Under the pieces are notes generated by a model. The model worked only from the letters and a program-made list of their open reading frames with translations. It ran no database searches and was not told the DNA's origin. A stretch of DNA of 64,000 nt, from positions 346,074-410,073 of the forward strand of contig NZ_LN876587.1 in assembly GCF_001282725.1 (NCBI RefSeq), given 5' to 3'. The translations under genes were made by a program, and so were the position numbers. Position 1 is the first letter of the stretch; the number at the start of each line of letters is the position of its first letter. This document shows, piece after piece, positions 9,783 to 18,641 of the stretch. Source of the DNA: Inediibacterium massiliense. Lineage in GTDB: Bacteria > Bacillota > Clostridia > Peptostreptococcales > Thermotaleaceae.

Positions 9783-11412
9783 ATTTGCTTAAAAACATAT
9801 TAATATCCATAAGCTTTTGATTTAATTCTAAAAGTTTGTTTTTTAATTTATCATAATCTTTCTTTAGCATTTTCTCATCAATTAAAAGATCTGTTTTATA
9901 TACTAAATTGTCAAATACAGTATATATTTCTTGTAATTCTTTAATAATATTTTCTTTTTTCTTAATAGGTTCTAGTATTTCCTGAGAATAGCTTCTAAGC
10001 ATATTATCTTTGATCTCAAACACATATCCCATATTTGGAATAATCGTATCTATATGAAATTTTTCTTGTATAAGATCTGAAAAAGCTTGAGACGATTCTT
10101 CTTCCCCATGAACAATAAAAACTTTTTTGGGAAGTTTTTTAAAGCCTTTGATCCAATCTATTAAATCATTTTGATCTGCATGACCTGAAAAACCTTCAAT
10201 ACTATAAACTTGTGCTTCTACTACAACTTCCTCGCCCAATAATTTTACTTTTTTTGCCCCTTCTTTTAACTGTCTGCCAAGAGTTCCTTCTGCTTGGTAA
10301 CCTACAAATACAATACTATTTTTCTTTTTCCACAAATTGTGTTTTAAATGATGAAGGATTCGTCCCGCTGTACACATGCCACTAGCAGAAAGAATAACTT
10401 TAGGGTAAGGCTGAGTATTTAATCGCATGGATTCTTCTTGGCTTTTGACATAATAGAGATTTTCAAAATTAAAAGGATCTTCGCCATTTAATATTTGTCT
10501 TTTGGTTTCTTCATCAAAACAATCTGTATTTTCTCTATAAACTTGTGTAGCAGATACAGCCATAGGACTATCTACATAGACGGGAACTCTCATAAAAGCT
10601 TCAAGTTCTTTAGTATGAGCATAATATTTATTTAACTCATAGACAAGCTCTTGAGTTCTATTGACTGCAAAACTAGGAATGATTACAGTTCCGCCATCTA
10701 AAGTTGTTTCATTGATAATTTCAATCAGTCTTTTTATGCTTGTTTCTTGTTTTTCATGAATTTTATTTCCATAAGTGGATTCAATAATAAGATAATCTGC
10801 TTCTTCTATATATTCAGGATTTTTAAGAATTGGTTTATTTTTAATACCTAAATCTCCAGAAAAAACAATTTTTGCAGTCTTTCCTTTTTCAGTAATCCAA
10901 AGTTCTATAATGGAAGAACCTAATATATGGCCACCATCTCTAAAACGAAGAGCAATATCTTCATTAATTTCAATTTTTTGATCATATAAAACAGGAGAAA
11001 AATAATTTAGACTAATCAGTGCATCTTCAGCTGTATATAAAGGTTTTACAAACGGGAGACCTGCTCTTTTTCTTTTGTTGTTTTCCCAATTGGCATCAGA
11101 TTCTTGTATGTGACCACTGTCTACTAACATAATATTGCATAGATCTCTTGTAGCTTTTGTGCTAAAGATTTTACCTTTAAATCCATCATTCACTAATTTA
11201 GGAATTCTTCCACTATGATCAATATGAGCGTGACTAAGGATTACAAAATCTATTTCAGCAGGATTGAATTGAAAATTTTCAAAGTTTAGTTTTTCTAGTT
11301 GTTTGCTTCCTTGAAACATACCACAATCAAGCAGTAGCTTATATTTATCTGTAGTAATTAAATAATTAGAACCTGTGACTACTTTTGATGCTCCTAAAAA
11401 TTGTATTTGCAT
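9781..11412 (-). CDS. Metallo-beta-lactamase/beta-CASP family nuclease-like protein
   Basis: 543 residues. The zinc motif HAHIDH (H61, H63, D65, H66) and a later GHILGSS and FSGDLG match the metallo-beta-lactamase core. A beta-CASP insert (VIIPSFAVNRTQELVYEL to SASGMCTAGRILHHL) and the RNA-specificity motif GFSGHADQNDL follow. This is the CPSF-like RNA-processing branch of the family. Residues after about 465 form an additional helical, probably coiled-coil tail (KKKENIIKELQEIY onward) that is not part of the core. Role likely RNA cleavage; the target is unknown. GGGGGAC lies just before the ATG. Confidence 0.9.
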   Translation of the reverse strand: MQIQFLGASKVVTGSNYLITTDKYKLLLDCGMFQGSKQLEKLNFENFQFNPAEIDFVILSHAHIDHSGRIPKLVNDGFKGKIFSTKATRDLCNIMLVDSGHIQESDANWENNKRKRAGLPFVKPLYTAEDALISLNYFSPVLYDQKIEINEDIALRFRDGGHILGSSIIELWITEKGKTAKIVFSGDLGIKNKPILKNPEYIEEADYLIIESTYGNKIHEKQETSIKRLIEIINETTLDGGTVIIPSFAVNRTQELVYELNKYYAHTKELEAFMRVPVYVDSPMAVSATQVYRENTDCFDEETKRQILNGEDPFNFENLYYVKSQEESMRLNTQPYPKVILSASGMCTAGRILHHLKHNLWKKKNSIVFVGYQAEGTLGRQLKEGAKKVKLLGEEVVVEAQVYSIEGFSGHADQNDLIDWIKGFKKLPKKVFIVHGEEESSQAFSDLIQEKFHIDTIIPNMGYVFEIKDNMLRSYSQEILEPIKKKENIIKELQEIYTVFDNLVYKTDLLIDEKMLKKDYDKLKNKLLELNQKLMDINMFLSK

Positions 11413-11880
11413 GAGAAGTCCCCCTTTATATGATGTATGATCTTATTATACTACAACAAAGTATTTTTTTCCCATAGATATCAAATGAGTGAATTATATT
11501 ATGATTAAGTGAAATACTTTTTATTTACTTTATATATATGTAAAAAATATTTTATTTACAATACAAGTAGCCAAGTTTACAAATATAATGTGTATTACAT
11601 ATGATAAATAAAAGACATCTATTGCGAAAGCAAAGGTGATCTAGATGAGCAGTCGAGAAATCGACTGCTTTTTTTAAAAAATTATAGAATTGTTAAATGA
11701 TTAGTAAAGTTTTAAAATGTTTATATGGTAAATTATAACTAAATTGTACAGAAACTGTAGAAAAAAGTAATAAAAAATAATATAATATTATTTAATATGA
11801 TAGATTTATATATTAGACATTAAAGAAGAATCATGTGTGGAAAAATAATAAATCAATTAAGAGAGAAAGGAAGAAGATTA
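11413..11880. other. Long leader region of the second dCache chemoreceptor
   Basis: A 468-base non-coding stretch between the divergent beta-CASP gene and the chemoreceptor. It contains one compact structured element with a terminator at 11611-11676, listed separately. The remainder is A/T-rich with no clear gene. Confidence 0.6.
11611..11676 (+). promoter_or_regulatory. Structured RNA element joined to an intrinsic terminator
   Basis: CATCTA (11616-11621) pairs with TAGATG (11642-11647) around a perfect GNRA hairpin TTGC-GAAA-GCAA (11622-11633) and an unpaired AGGTGATC. Directly after it AGCAGTCGA-GAAA-TCGACTGCT (11648-11669) and seven T form a strong terminator. This resembles a small riboswitch or a short terminated transcript. 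I checked it by eye against c-di-GMP-I/II, fluoride and preQ1 patterns and could not match any. Confidence 0.5.
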
Positions 11881-13932
11881 TTGAAAACGTTCTTAAAAAA
11901 GAAATATTTTAGTATAACCAAAAAGGTTCTCTTGGCAATAACTTTAGTGGTGATATTGATTTTTATGAGTACAGGTATTTATTTCTACCACTATACAAAA
12001 GATATAATCACCGAGAGTATATCAAATGAAATTCAGTTAAAATCTAGACTTGCAACTCAAGAAATACAACAAATACTTCAAAATCAACAAATCATTACAC
12101 AGCAGATGAGTACAAATCAAGAAATTAAAAAATATCTTAAAGAAGTCAATACTTATGATCAGATCCAATCCCATGTCCTTTATGAGTCTATTTCTCATAC
12201 GTTAGAAAAAATAAAAGAAAAAGATTCTTATATTCTTTCTGCTTGGGTAGGAAATGATAGAGGAAATTTTTACATTGATAGTGAGCATAGTGTCTCTGAA
12301 CCAGAGTATGATGTAAAAACAAGAGATTGGTATGAAGTAGTTATGAATGATAGACAAACAGTATTTATCAAACCTTATGTAGATGCAGATACAAAAAAAA
12401 TGATTGTATCGGTTATGCAATCTATCCGAGATGAAAATAAAGTGGTTGGATTTGTAGCTTTAGACATTTCTCTTGAATCCATTCCTAAGATTATGAAACA
12501 CTATGTAATTGGAAAAGGTGGATCAAATTTTTTAGTTGCACAAGATGGTACTTATGTATATGCAGAAGATTCTAAAAAAATCATGAAAGAAAATATCTTG
12601 CAAGATTCAGAGTTGAAAGATATTGCTTCTCATATGATTAATGGAGAGACAGATATTAAACAAATTACATATAAAAATAAAGATTATTATATATCTTATA
12701 AGCCGATACCTCTTAACAAATGGTCTATAGGGCTTTTAATCGATGAAGAAGAAGCATTGGAAAAATTGAATGAAGTTACATTAAGAATTATTTATCTTTA
12801 TGTAGCAGGTGCACTGATTTTAATATTGATTGCATATGTTATTATTAAAAAGAGTTTGGCACCTTTAAAATTTACAACAGAGCATGCAAAAGAATTATCC
12901 AAAGGAGATTTAACAAAAGAAATTCCACAAAAGCTTTTAGATAAGAAAGATGAAGTAGGAGATTTGGTACAAGCATTTGATGGAATGACAAATAACTTTA
13001 GAAAATTAATTGGAAGCATTATAGAATCCTCCGAGCAAGTGGCGGCTTCTTCAGAAGAATTAACGGCTATTTCACAACAAGCAGCATCTAGTGGAGAAGA
13101 CGTAGCCAAAACCATAGAGGAAATTGCAAATGGGGCTACTGATCAAGCACAAGATACACAAATTGGAGCAGAACGTTCTTTAGAATTAGGGCAACTGATA
13201 GAAAAAGATCAAGAATATATAAAAGAAATGACAGATTCATCTAGATCTGTGGTTCAATTAATTCAAAATGGACTAGATATTATTGAGGATTTGATTCAGA
13301 AAACACATGAGACAGATGGAGCAACAAAAGATATTATACAGGTTATTAGCAAAGCAAGTGTAAGTTCTAATAAAATAGGAGAGGCTAGTAATATGATTGC
13401 ATCCATTGCAGATCAAACCAATCTTTTAGCACTGAATGCAGCTATAGAAGCAGCAAGAGCAGGAGAACATGGAAGAGGATTTGCAGTAGTAGCAGAAGAG
13501 ATTAGAAAGTTAGCAGAGCAATCTAGTTTATTTACTACAAAAATTGATGAAATTGTAAGAGAACTTGTGGACAATACAAAACTTGCACAAGAGACGATTC
13601 AAAATGTATCTATGATCATCAAAGATCAAGGAGAAAGTGTGAAAGACACTGAAAATAAATACAGAGAAATTGCAAAAGCTATTAAAGTATCTGAAGAAAT
13701 TGTAAAAAAATTAAATTTCTCAGGAAAAGAAATGGAAAAGAAAAAATCTGAAATTGTAGATACGATCCAAAACTTGTCTGCCATTGCACAGGAAAATGCA
13801 GCTAGTACAGAGGAGGTTACTGCCTCTGTAGAGGAACAAACTGCATCTATGGAAGAAATTGCAAATGCCAGCGAAGGACTAGCAAAACTTGCAGAAGAAC
13901 TTCAAAAGTCTATTGAACAATTTAAAATATAA
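11881..13932 (+). CDS. Methyl-accepting chemotaxis protein with extracellular dCache domain (paralogue)
   Basis: 683 residues starting from a TTG at 11881. Two points support this start. GAAAGGAAG precedes it at normal spacing, and it makes the first 15 residues (to ITKK) line up one-to-one with the paralogue at 6610, which has the same total length. A longer ATG start at 11833 has a poor ribosome site. Membrane segments lie at about 16-34 and 303-323, with Cache between them, HAMP at about 324-378 and the signalling tip [20 protein letters not shown]. The C-terminal 150 residues are nearly the same as the paralogue, while the sensor has diverged, suggesting different ligands. Confidence 0.93.
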   Translation: MKTFLKKKYFSITKKVLLAITLVVILIFMSTGIYFYHYTKDIITESISNEIQLKSRLATQEIQQILQNQQIITQQMSTNQEIKKYLKEVNTYDQIQSHVLYESISHTLEKIKEKDSYILSAWVGNDRGNFYIDSEHSVSEPEYDVKTRDWYEVVMNDRQTVFIKPYVDADTKKMIVSVMQSIRDENKVVGFVALDISLESIPKIMKHYVIGKGGSNFLVAQDGTYVYAEDSKKIMKENILQDSELKDIASHMINGETDIKQITYKNKDYYISYKPIPLNKWSIGLLIDEEEALEKLNEVTLRIIYLYVAGALILILIAYVIIKKSLAPLKFTTEHAKELSKGDLTKEIPQKLLDKKDEVGDLVQAFDGMTNNFRKLIGSIIESSEQVAASSEELTAISQQAASSGEDVAKTIEEIANGATDQAQDTQIGAERSLELGQLIEKDQEYIKEMTDSSRSVVQLIQNGLDIIEDLIQKTHETDGATKDIIQVISKASVSSNKIGEASNMIASIADQTNLLALNAAIEAARAGEHGRGFAVVAEEIRKLAEQSSLFTTKIDEIVRELVDNTKLAQETIQNVSMIIKDQGESVKDTENKYREIAKAIKVSEEIVKKLNFSGKEMEKKKSEIVDTIQNLSAIAQENAASTEEVTASVEEQTASMEEIANASEGLAKLAEELQKSIEQFKI

Positions 13933-13945
13933 AATTCTTAGGATA

Positions 13946-13983
13946 AAAAGCCCTTAAAATATAAAAATTTTAAGGGCTTTTTT
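13946..13983 (+). terminator. Terminator after second dCache chemoreceptor
   Basis: AAAAGCCCTTAAAAT (13946-13960) pairs with ATTTTAAGGGCTTTT (13967-13981), followed by T. Confidence 0.9.
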
Positions 13984-14061
13984 AGATATCATTTTTTATA
14001 GTTCTCATCATATAAGAAATAGAATAACTTATAATATAAAGAATAATGAGAGGTGAAGAAC

Positions 14062-14730
14062 ATGTGGAATTTTAAAATTGTTACAATTGAAGAATTGATA
14101 AAGATGCTAAACAATTATAGTTTTAAGCAACTTCATATACATCATACTTATAAACCAGATCATAGTAATTTTAATGGAAACAACCATATTGAATTACAAG
14201 AAGCTATGTATCGTTATCATACTGAGACTAAAAAATGGTCAGATATTGCACAACATGTGACGTTAGCACCAGATGGAAAACTTATTACAGGAAGGGATTT
14301 TAATGTTTCACCTGCTAGTATTGCTGGATGGAACAAAGGGGCATTTGCAGTTGAGATGATTGGCAATTTCGATGTGGGAAAGGAGAAATTAGAAGGAGAG
14401 CAAAAGAAAAGCATATTAATGTTATCTAAATATTTTGCAGATCGATTTGGATATGATTGTATTAAATTTCATAGAGAAGGACCTTTTGTAACAAAGACCT
14501 GTCCAGGAAATTCAATTGATAAAAAATTATTTTTAGAGGAGGTTAAAAATATGGGAAAAATTTTTGTAGATGTAGATGAAAAAAAATGGTCTGCACCTTA
14601 TATACAAAAGGCGTATGAATTAGAAATCATGAAAGGATATGAGGACGGTACTTTTAAGCCTTCTAATCCTTTAACAAGAGAAGAAGCGGCTGTTTTAATA
14701 GTAAAGTTATATGAAAAATTGAAAAACTAA
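14062..14730 (+). CDS. N-acetylmuramoyl-L-alanine amidase (Amidase_2) with SLH domain
   Basis: 222 residues. The Amidase_2/PGRP-like domain covers about 5-165. Zinc ligands are visible as His in HIHHTYKP, and His and Cys in HREGPF and TKTCPGNS. One SLH repeat follows (about 170-215: FVDVDEKKWSAPYIQKAYEL and GYEDGTFKPSNPLTREEAAVLI). There is no signal peptide, so secretion may need cell lysis (phage-endolysin-like) or another route. It would cleave the amide between MurNAc and the peptide stem. The ATG at 14062 follows GAGAGGTGA; an upstream GTG at 14053 lies in that ribosome site. Confidence 0.9.
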   Translation: MWNFKIVTIEELIKMLNNYSFKQLHIHHTYKPDHSNFNGNNHIELQEAMYRYHTETKKWSDIAQHVTLAPDGKLITGRDFNVSPASIAGWNKGAFAVEMIGNFDVGKEKLEGEQKKSILMLSKYFADRFGYDCIKFHREGPFVTKTCPGNSIDKKLFLEEVKNMGKIFVDVDEKKWSAPYIQKAYELEIMKGYEDGTFKPSNPLTREEAAVLIVKLYEKLKN

Positions 14731-14841
14731 AATATAAAAGCTCCTTGGACTTGATATGCTCCCCTTATAGTAGACAGTTAAAATAATACGACTGTTTATT
14801 ATAAGGGGGGCAGTTTAGACTCAAGGAGTTTTTATATTTTG
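14729..14841. terminator. Bidirectional terminator split by a small insertion
   Basis: Removing bases 14752-14817 and one GACT restores AAAATATAAAAG-CTCCTTG, loop GACT, CAAGGAG-TTTTTATATTTT, a symmetric terminator between the convergent amidase and redoxin genes. In the present sequence the arms are 74 bases apart, but they can still pair because the insertion is itself self-complementary. Confidence 0.8.
14752..14817. mobile_element. 66-bp MITE-like element with IS3-type ends
   Basis: The ends are inverted repeats: TGATATGCTCCCCTTATAG reads in, and the complement of the other end reads TAAACTGCCCCCCTTATAA. About three quarters of a 28-base arm matches. Only 10-11 bases separate the arms and there is no coding capacity. 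The element is flanked by a direct repeat GACT (14748-14751 and 14818-14821), as expected for a 4-bp target duplication. The CCCCTTATAGTAGACAGT core resembles the ends I recall for IS3-family elements; the family assignment is from memory. Confidence 0.75.
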
Positions 14842-15906
14842 TTTTTTGATTAGTTCTAATGTTTCTATAATATTTTTTTTGTATTCTTCTTTACTTTTTG
14901 AGCCTATAATAGGCTTTCCTACTATATTTCCTTGCTGATCTACAAAAATACTAGTGGGATAAGAAGAGAGTGTATTTAAAAATTTAGTTTGAAGAATTTT
15001 ATCAGGAATAATATTACTATAAGTAACTTTATTTTGAGATAATATTTTTTGTGCCAATTCTTCATGGTCTTGTGCATCTTCAATAATTCCTATGATGTTT
15101 ACATTTTGCTTTTTCATTTCAGAATAGAGATTTTGAAGATCAGGTATTTGGTCAATACAAGGGTCTTCATAGGTAGCCCATATATGGATCATAGTCAGTG
15201 GATAATCTTTAAATATACTGCTGCTTATACTATTATGATTGATATCCATAGCTTCAAAGGAAGGAAATGCTCCCATTAGTTCAGCAGTATGCTCATCATG
15301 TGTTGGAAGAGTAGGTTTGAAAATTTTCACAGTATTTTTTATATTTGCAATATCTTTGTAAAATTGATCATACATTTTTTGTGATGATTGGGATAAACCT
15401 ACAATTGTATTAGGATCTGGATAACATAAGTAATATACTAGATCTTCTTGTTCTCCAAGAAAAATATTATGAGCAAGTCCTGATAAATTTTCTATAGAAG
15501 TAGAATTTATTTTATCTTTATGGTAAATATTAAAATGTACTAGAGGTTTTAATGTATTTAAAAGGTCTTTCCATTCTTTTTCGTTTTTGGAATTGACATC
15601 CGTAGTAAAGGATTGCATTTTTTCTACACTTTCCTTTGGAATATAAGAAAGTTTAAGTCCCCCATATAAAGGATCAGAACTATCCGGAGAAGCTCCTAAA
15701 ACAATACCATCAATATATTTTTCATTATTATCCCATTCTTTAGGCATAGTAAAGCTAAAACCTAACTCTGCAAGTTCAACAAAATGGTTTTTTTTAGATT
15801 GAGTTTGGCTAGGTTGAGTGAATGGATTTTTTTCTTTTTTAGAACAACCGATAAAAGTAAAGGGAAGTGTTCCTATCAATAATCCTAAAATGAATTTTTT
15901 AATCAT
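14821..15906 (-). CDS. Lipoprotein with thioredoxin-like (redoxin/TlpA) domain
   Basis: 361 residues. The signal peptide ends in lipobox FIGCSKK (Cys about 21), so it is a membrane-anchored surface protein. Residues about 40-200 are an unassigned domain (ELGFSFTMPKEWDN, as in bacterial lipoproteins of the PsbP/DUF family type). Residues about 215-355 are a TlpA-like thioredoxin fold (MIHIWATYEDPCIDQIPDLQ, later YPTSIFVDQQGNIVG). The usual WCxxC is reduced to EDPC, so only one active-site Cys remains. It may act as a reductase needing an external thiol, or in a non-redox role. AAGGAGG precedes the ATG. Confidence 0.82.
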   Translation of the reverse strand: MIKKFILGLLIGTLPFTFIGCSKKEKNPFTQPSQTQSKKNHFVELAELGFSFTMPKEWDNNEKYIDGIVLGASPDSSDPLYGGLKLSYIPKESVEKMQSFTTDVNSKNEKEWKDLLNTLKPLVHFNIYHKDKINSTSIENLSGLAHNIFLGEQEDLVYYLCYPDPNTIVGLSQSSQKMYDQFYKDIANIKNTVKIFKPTLPTHDEHTAELMGAFPSFEAMDINHNSISSSIFKDYPLTMIHIWATYEDPCIDQIPDLQNLYSEMKKQNVNIIGIIEDAQDHEELAQKILSQNKVTYSNIIPDKILQTKFLNTLSSYPTSIFVDQQGNIVGKPIIGSKSKEEYKKNIIETLELIKKQNIKTP

Positions 15907-16235
15907 ATTATAGTGCCTCCTTATTTCTTTATTCTATTATATAAGAAAGTTTCTACTTCTTCTATATAGAATATGGTTTTTGTAGTATGCGATTACTAAA
16001 ATTTTTATAGATGTAAACAATCATAAGCACTATGAGGATATGGAGTAAAGAAGCATTTTCATAATACATAGGAAATGACATAATGCATAAAATTATGGAT
16101 CGTTCTATAAGTTCCGTTATATATTGCAAAAAAGTATATTTGTAAATTTTTCAAAGGACAACTTTTTTATTTGATTGATCCATAAAGAGAGATATTCTAT
16201 AATAAAAAAGAAACCTATAGAAAAGAGGGAAGAAT
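15907..16235 (+). promoter_or_regulatory. Intergenic region with promoter for the phosphodiesterase gene
   Basis: Most of these 329 bases show nothing. Near the end is a good sigma-A promoter: TTGATC (16175-16180), 17-base spacer, TATAAT (16198-16203), 32 bases before the ATG. Confidence 0.7.
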
Positions 16236-16778
16236 ATGAAATTGTTTTTTATTTCTGATATACATGGTTCATTATATTATCTAAAGAAGGCTTTAGAGGC
16301 TTATGAAAGAGAAGAAGCAGATTATATAGTAATATTAGGAGATGCCTTATACCATGGTCCTAGAAATGCTCTTCCAAAGGACTATGATCCAAAAGAAGTA
16401 GCAAAAGTTTTAAATCAATATCAACAAAAAATTATAGCAGTAAGAGGAAATTGTGATAGTGAAGTAGATCAAATGATGATTGATTATCCTATGATGGGAG
16501 AGTATGCTATTGTTTTTTATGAAAATAAAAAATTGTTTTTAACTCATGGGCATATCTATCACAAAAACAATCTTCCTAAATTGTCTAAAGGAGATGTACT
16601 TATTCATGGACATACGCATATTCCAGTATTAGAAAAACTAGATGATTTTTATCTTTTTAATCCAGGGTCTATCTCTTTACCAAAAGAAAATAATCCTCCT
16701 ACCTATGGTATATTAAAAAATAAAAAAATACAAATAAAAGATTTAGATTTTAATGTGATTTCATCTATGGATATATAA
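16236..16778 (+). CDS. yfcE: YfcE-type metallophosphoesterase
   Basis: 180 residues, the usual length for YfcE/MJ0936 phosphodiesterases. All metal-binding motifs are visible: SDIHG (D8, H10), GDALYHG, RGNCDSE, THGHIY and HGHTHIPVLE, followed by NPGSIS. Enzymes of this family hydrolyse phosphodiester model substrates; the physiological substrate is unknown. GAGGGAAG lies before the ATG, with the promoter described above. A strong hairpin terminates the single-gene transcript. Confidence 0.92.
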   Translation: MKLFFISDIHGSLYYLKKALEAYEREEADYIVILGDALYHGPRNALPKDYDPKEVAKVLNQYQQKIIAVRGNCDSEVDQMMIDYPMMGEYAIVFYENKKLFLTHGHIYHKNNLPKLSKGDVLIHGHTHIPVLEKLDDFYLFNPGSISLPKENNPPTYGILKNKKIQIKDLDFNVISSMDI

Positions 16779-16819
16779 AAGTTCGCACGTTGCTATAGCA
16801 ATGTGCGAACTTTTTTGGT
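16778..16819 (+). terminator. Terminator after yfcE
   Basis: AAAGTTCGCACGTTGCT pairs with AGCAATGTGCGAACTTT (16778-16817), followed by T. Its stem is unusually GC-rich for this window. Confidence 0.92.
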
Positions 16820-16877
16820 TCTAATTTTTGAAATATTTACATATATATCATTGGAGTAATGTGGAAAAGGTGATTCT

Positions 16878-17600
16878 GTGAAAAAGAGAATATATATATA
16901 TACTATCAAAATGAATAGAAAAGTTATATTTTTATTGTTTTTATTTATAGTGATTGTATTAGTATGCTTACTATCTAAAATAAATTTTTTACAAACGGTA
17001 TTTTATTCTTGTGAAGGAAGAATTGTAATAGACCCAGGACATGGAGGAGTAGATAGTGGAACAGGAGAGAAATTTGGTATTTATGAAAAAGAAATCAATC
17101 TAGATGTAGCACTTAGACTAAGAAAATTAATAAAAAGAGATTTTAAAGTAACTATGACAAGAGATAAAGATACTTCTTTAGAAAGCAAAAGTGATTTAAA
17201 TGATTCAAGATATAAAAAAGATTTACATGCTAGAAAGACTATGATCAACCAATATGGTGATTTATTTGTAAGTATTCATGTGAATGCTGATCCATATAAT
17301 TCACGTACCAGAGGAGTTAAAATTTATTATTATCCCACATCAGATGAAAGTAAAAAATTAGCTCAGTCTATAAGAACAGAAGTAAATAAAATAGTATATA
17401 AAGATAGCTCTATCAAAGCAGAAATTTTAAAAGAGGACTATTATGTTTTAAGAGAGACCAAATGTCCAGGGGTATTAGTAGAGATAGGTTTTATAACCAA
17501 TTCACAGGAGAGAAAATTAATACAAAATAACAAATACAAAAATAAAATAGCAAAATCTATTTACAAAGGAATAAAAAATTATATCAAAGAGAGCAGATAA
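16878..17600 (+). CDS. cwlD: N-acetylmuramoyl-L-alanine amidase, CwlD-like (Amidase_3)
   Basis: 240 residues from a GTG start with AAAGGTGATT before it. An N-terminal anchor lies at about 15-35. The Amidase_3 domain follows with zinc ligands in IDPGHGG, YEKEINLD (Glu), SIHVNAD (His), and catalytic Glu in VLVEIGF. Size and motifs match CwlD, which removes stem peptides from MurNAc in the spore cortex so muramic-delta-lactam can form before germination. The usual partner (a GerM or PdaA gene) is not adjacent, so assignment to CwlD rather than another Amidase_3 enzyme is probable but not certain. Confidence 0.8.
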   Translation: MKKRIYIYTIKMNRKVIFLLFLFIVIVLVCLLSKINFLQTVFYSCEGRIVIDPGHGGVDSGTGEKFGIYEKEINLDVALRLRKLIKRDFKVTMTRDKDTSLESKSDLNDSRYKKDLHARKTMINQYGDLFVSIHVNADPYNSRTRGVKIYYYPTSDESKKLAQSIRTEVNKIVYKDSSIKAEILKEDYYVLRETKCPGVLVEIGFITNSQERKLIQNNKYKNKIAKSIYKGIKNYIKESR

Positions 17601-17612
17601 TTATCTGCTCTC
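17589..17612. terminator. Perfect 24-base palindrome at the meeting point of two stop codons
   Basis: GAGAGCAGATAA followed by TTATCTGCTCTC. The amidase stop TAA ends the left half and the histidine kinase stop begins the right half. On the minus strand it is followed by a T-rich run, so it may terminate that transcript; on the plus strand there is no T tract. Confidence 0.6.
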
Positions 17613-18641
17613 AGGAAAGAGAATGGTAAATATTACACCATTTTGAATATTTTTAGCATAAATATTTCCTTTATGAAATTGAACAATTTTTTGAGTAATA
17701 AATAATCCAAGACCAAAGTGGCCATTATTTCCTTTATAAAATCTATGAAATAAATTGTCTAAGATCAATGAATCAATAAGGGGACCATCATTTTCAAAAG
17801 TAATTTTTATATTATGGTTTACTTTTTTACAATGAACATAAATTTGAGATTTAGCATATCTGAGATTATTTTCTAAAATATTTTCAAAAGCGATAGTTAA
17901 TTCTTCTTCATTTCCTAACATGTAAATATCTTCTACAGAGGTGTGGATATGAATATGTGTATGATGAAAAGATAAACGATTGACAATATGTAGTAGAACT
18001 TCCTTTAAAGATATAGGATTAAGTTCTATTTTTCTTTTCATAATATAATCTAAACTATTTAGATATAGAAGTTTTTTTACTTTGTTCTCAAGATTTTTAG
18101 ATTCTTTTAAAATGATATGAACTGTATCTTCAAGAGAGTTATTTAAATAAATCCCATCTAAAACCGCTTGTGCATAGCTATGAATAACCATAATAGGAGT
18201 TTTTAAATCATGAGAAACTGTTTGAAGAAAAATTTGTTCTTCCTGATCCTTTGATTTTAAAGATTCTTGCATAGAATGAATAGAGACAGCTAACTTTCCA
18301 ATTTCATCCTTTCGGTCTAAAGCAATAGGTGTTGTCCACTCTTTATTTGCAATTTTTCGTACCTGCTTTTCCAGATATCTTAAAGGAGCTGTAATATAGT
18401 GTGCAATAAATTTTGCTGTAGTAATATTGATGATGGAGATGACAATGAGTACTTTACATATTCTTTTTGATAAATGACTTATAATTTCTTTTGGTTGAAC
18501 ATTTAATATAAATTGGTAAGTTCCACTTGAAAAAAATTCATGAATTGTAAACAATACTACCAGTGTTACAACAAAAGTGACTAAGATGACAAATAAGGTA
18601 ATAATGATCCAAATTTGAAAGCCTAGTGGTTTATCCTTCAT
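17601..18641 (-). CDS. Sensor histidine kinase
   Basis: 346 residues. Membrane helices at about 9-31 and 62-82 flank only about 30 extracellular residues. HAMP follows (about 83-135), then HisKA with phospho-acceptor H144 (TVSHDLKTP), N-box ENILENNLRYA, and the ATP-lid motifs FENDGP and GHFGLGLF. The small outer loop suggests it senses a membrane or envelope signal rather than a large ligand. The gene overlaps the response regulator by 11 bases and is its downstream partner. Confidence 0.92.
   Translation of the reverse strand: MKDKPLGFQIWIIITLFVILVTFVVTLVVLFTIHEFFSSGTYQFILNVQPKEIISHLSKRICKVLIVISIINITTAKFIAHYITAPLRYLEKQVRKIANKEWTTPIALDRKDEIGKLAVSIHSMQESLKSKDQEEQIFLQTVSHDLKTPIMVIHSYAQAVLDGIYLNNSLEDTVHIILKESKNLENKVKKLLYLNSLDYIMKRKIELNPISLKEVLLHIVNRLSFHHTHIHIHTSVEDIYMLGNEEELTIAFENILENNLRYAKSQIYVHCKKVNHNIKITFENDGPLIDSLILDNLFHRFYKGNNGHFGLGLFITQKIVQFHKGNIYAKNIQNGVIFTILFPESR

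Noticed and set aside
11611..11676. c-di-GMP riboswitch before the chemoreceptor
   Set aside because: Expected conserved cores of classes I and II are not present by eye. Left as an unassigned structured element.
11833..11880. ATG 11833 as the start of the second dCache receptor
   Set aside because: Weak ribosome site and a 16-residue extension not found in the paralogue. TTG 11881 gives exact alignment and a better site.
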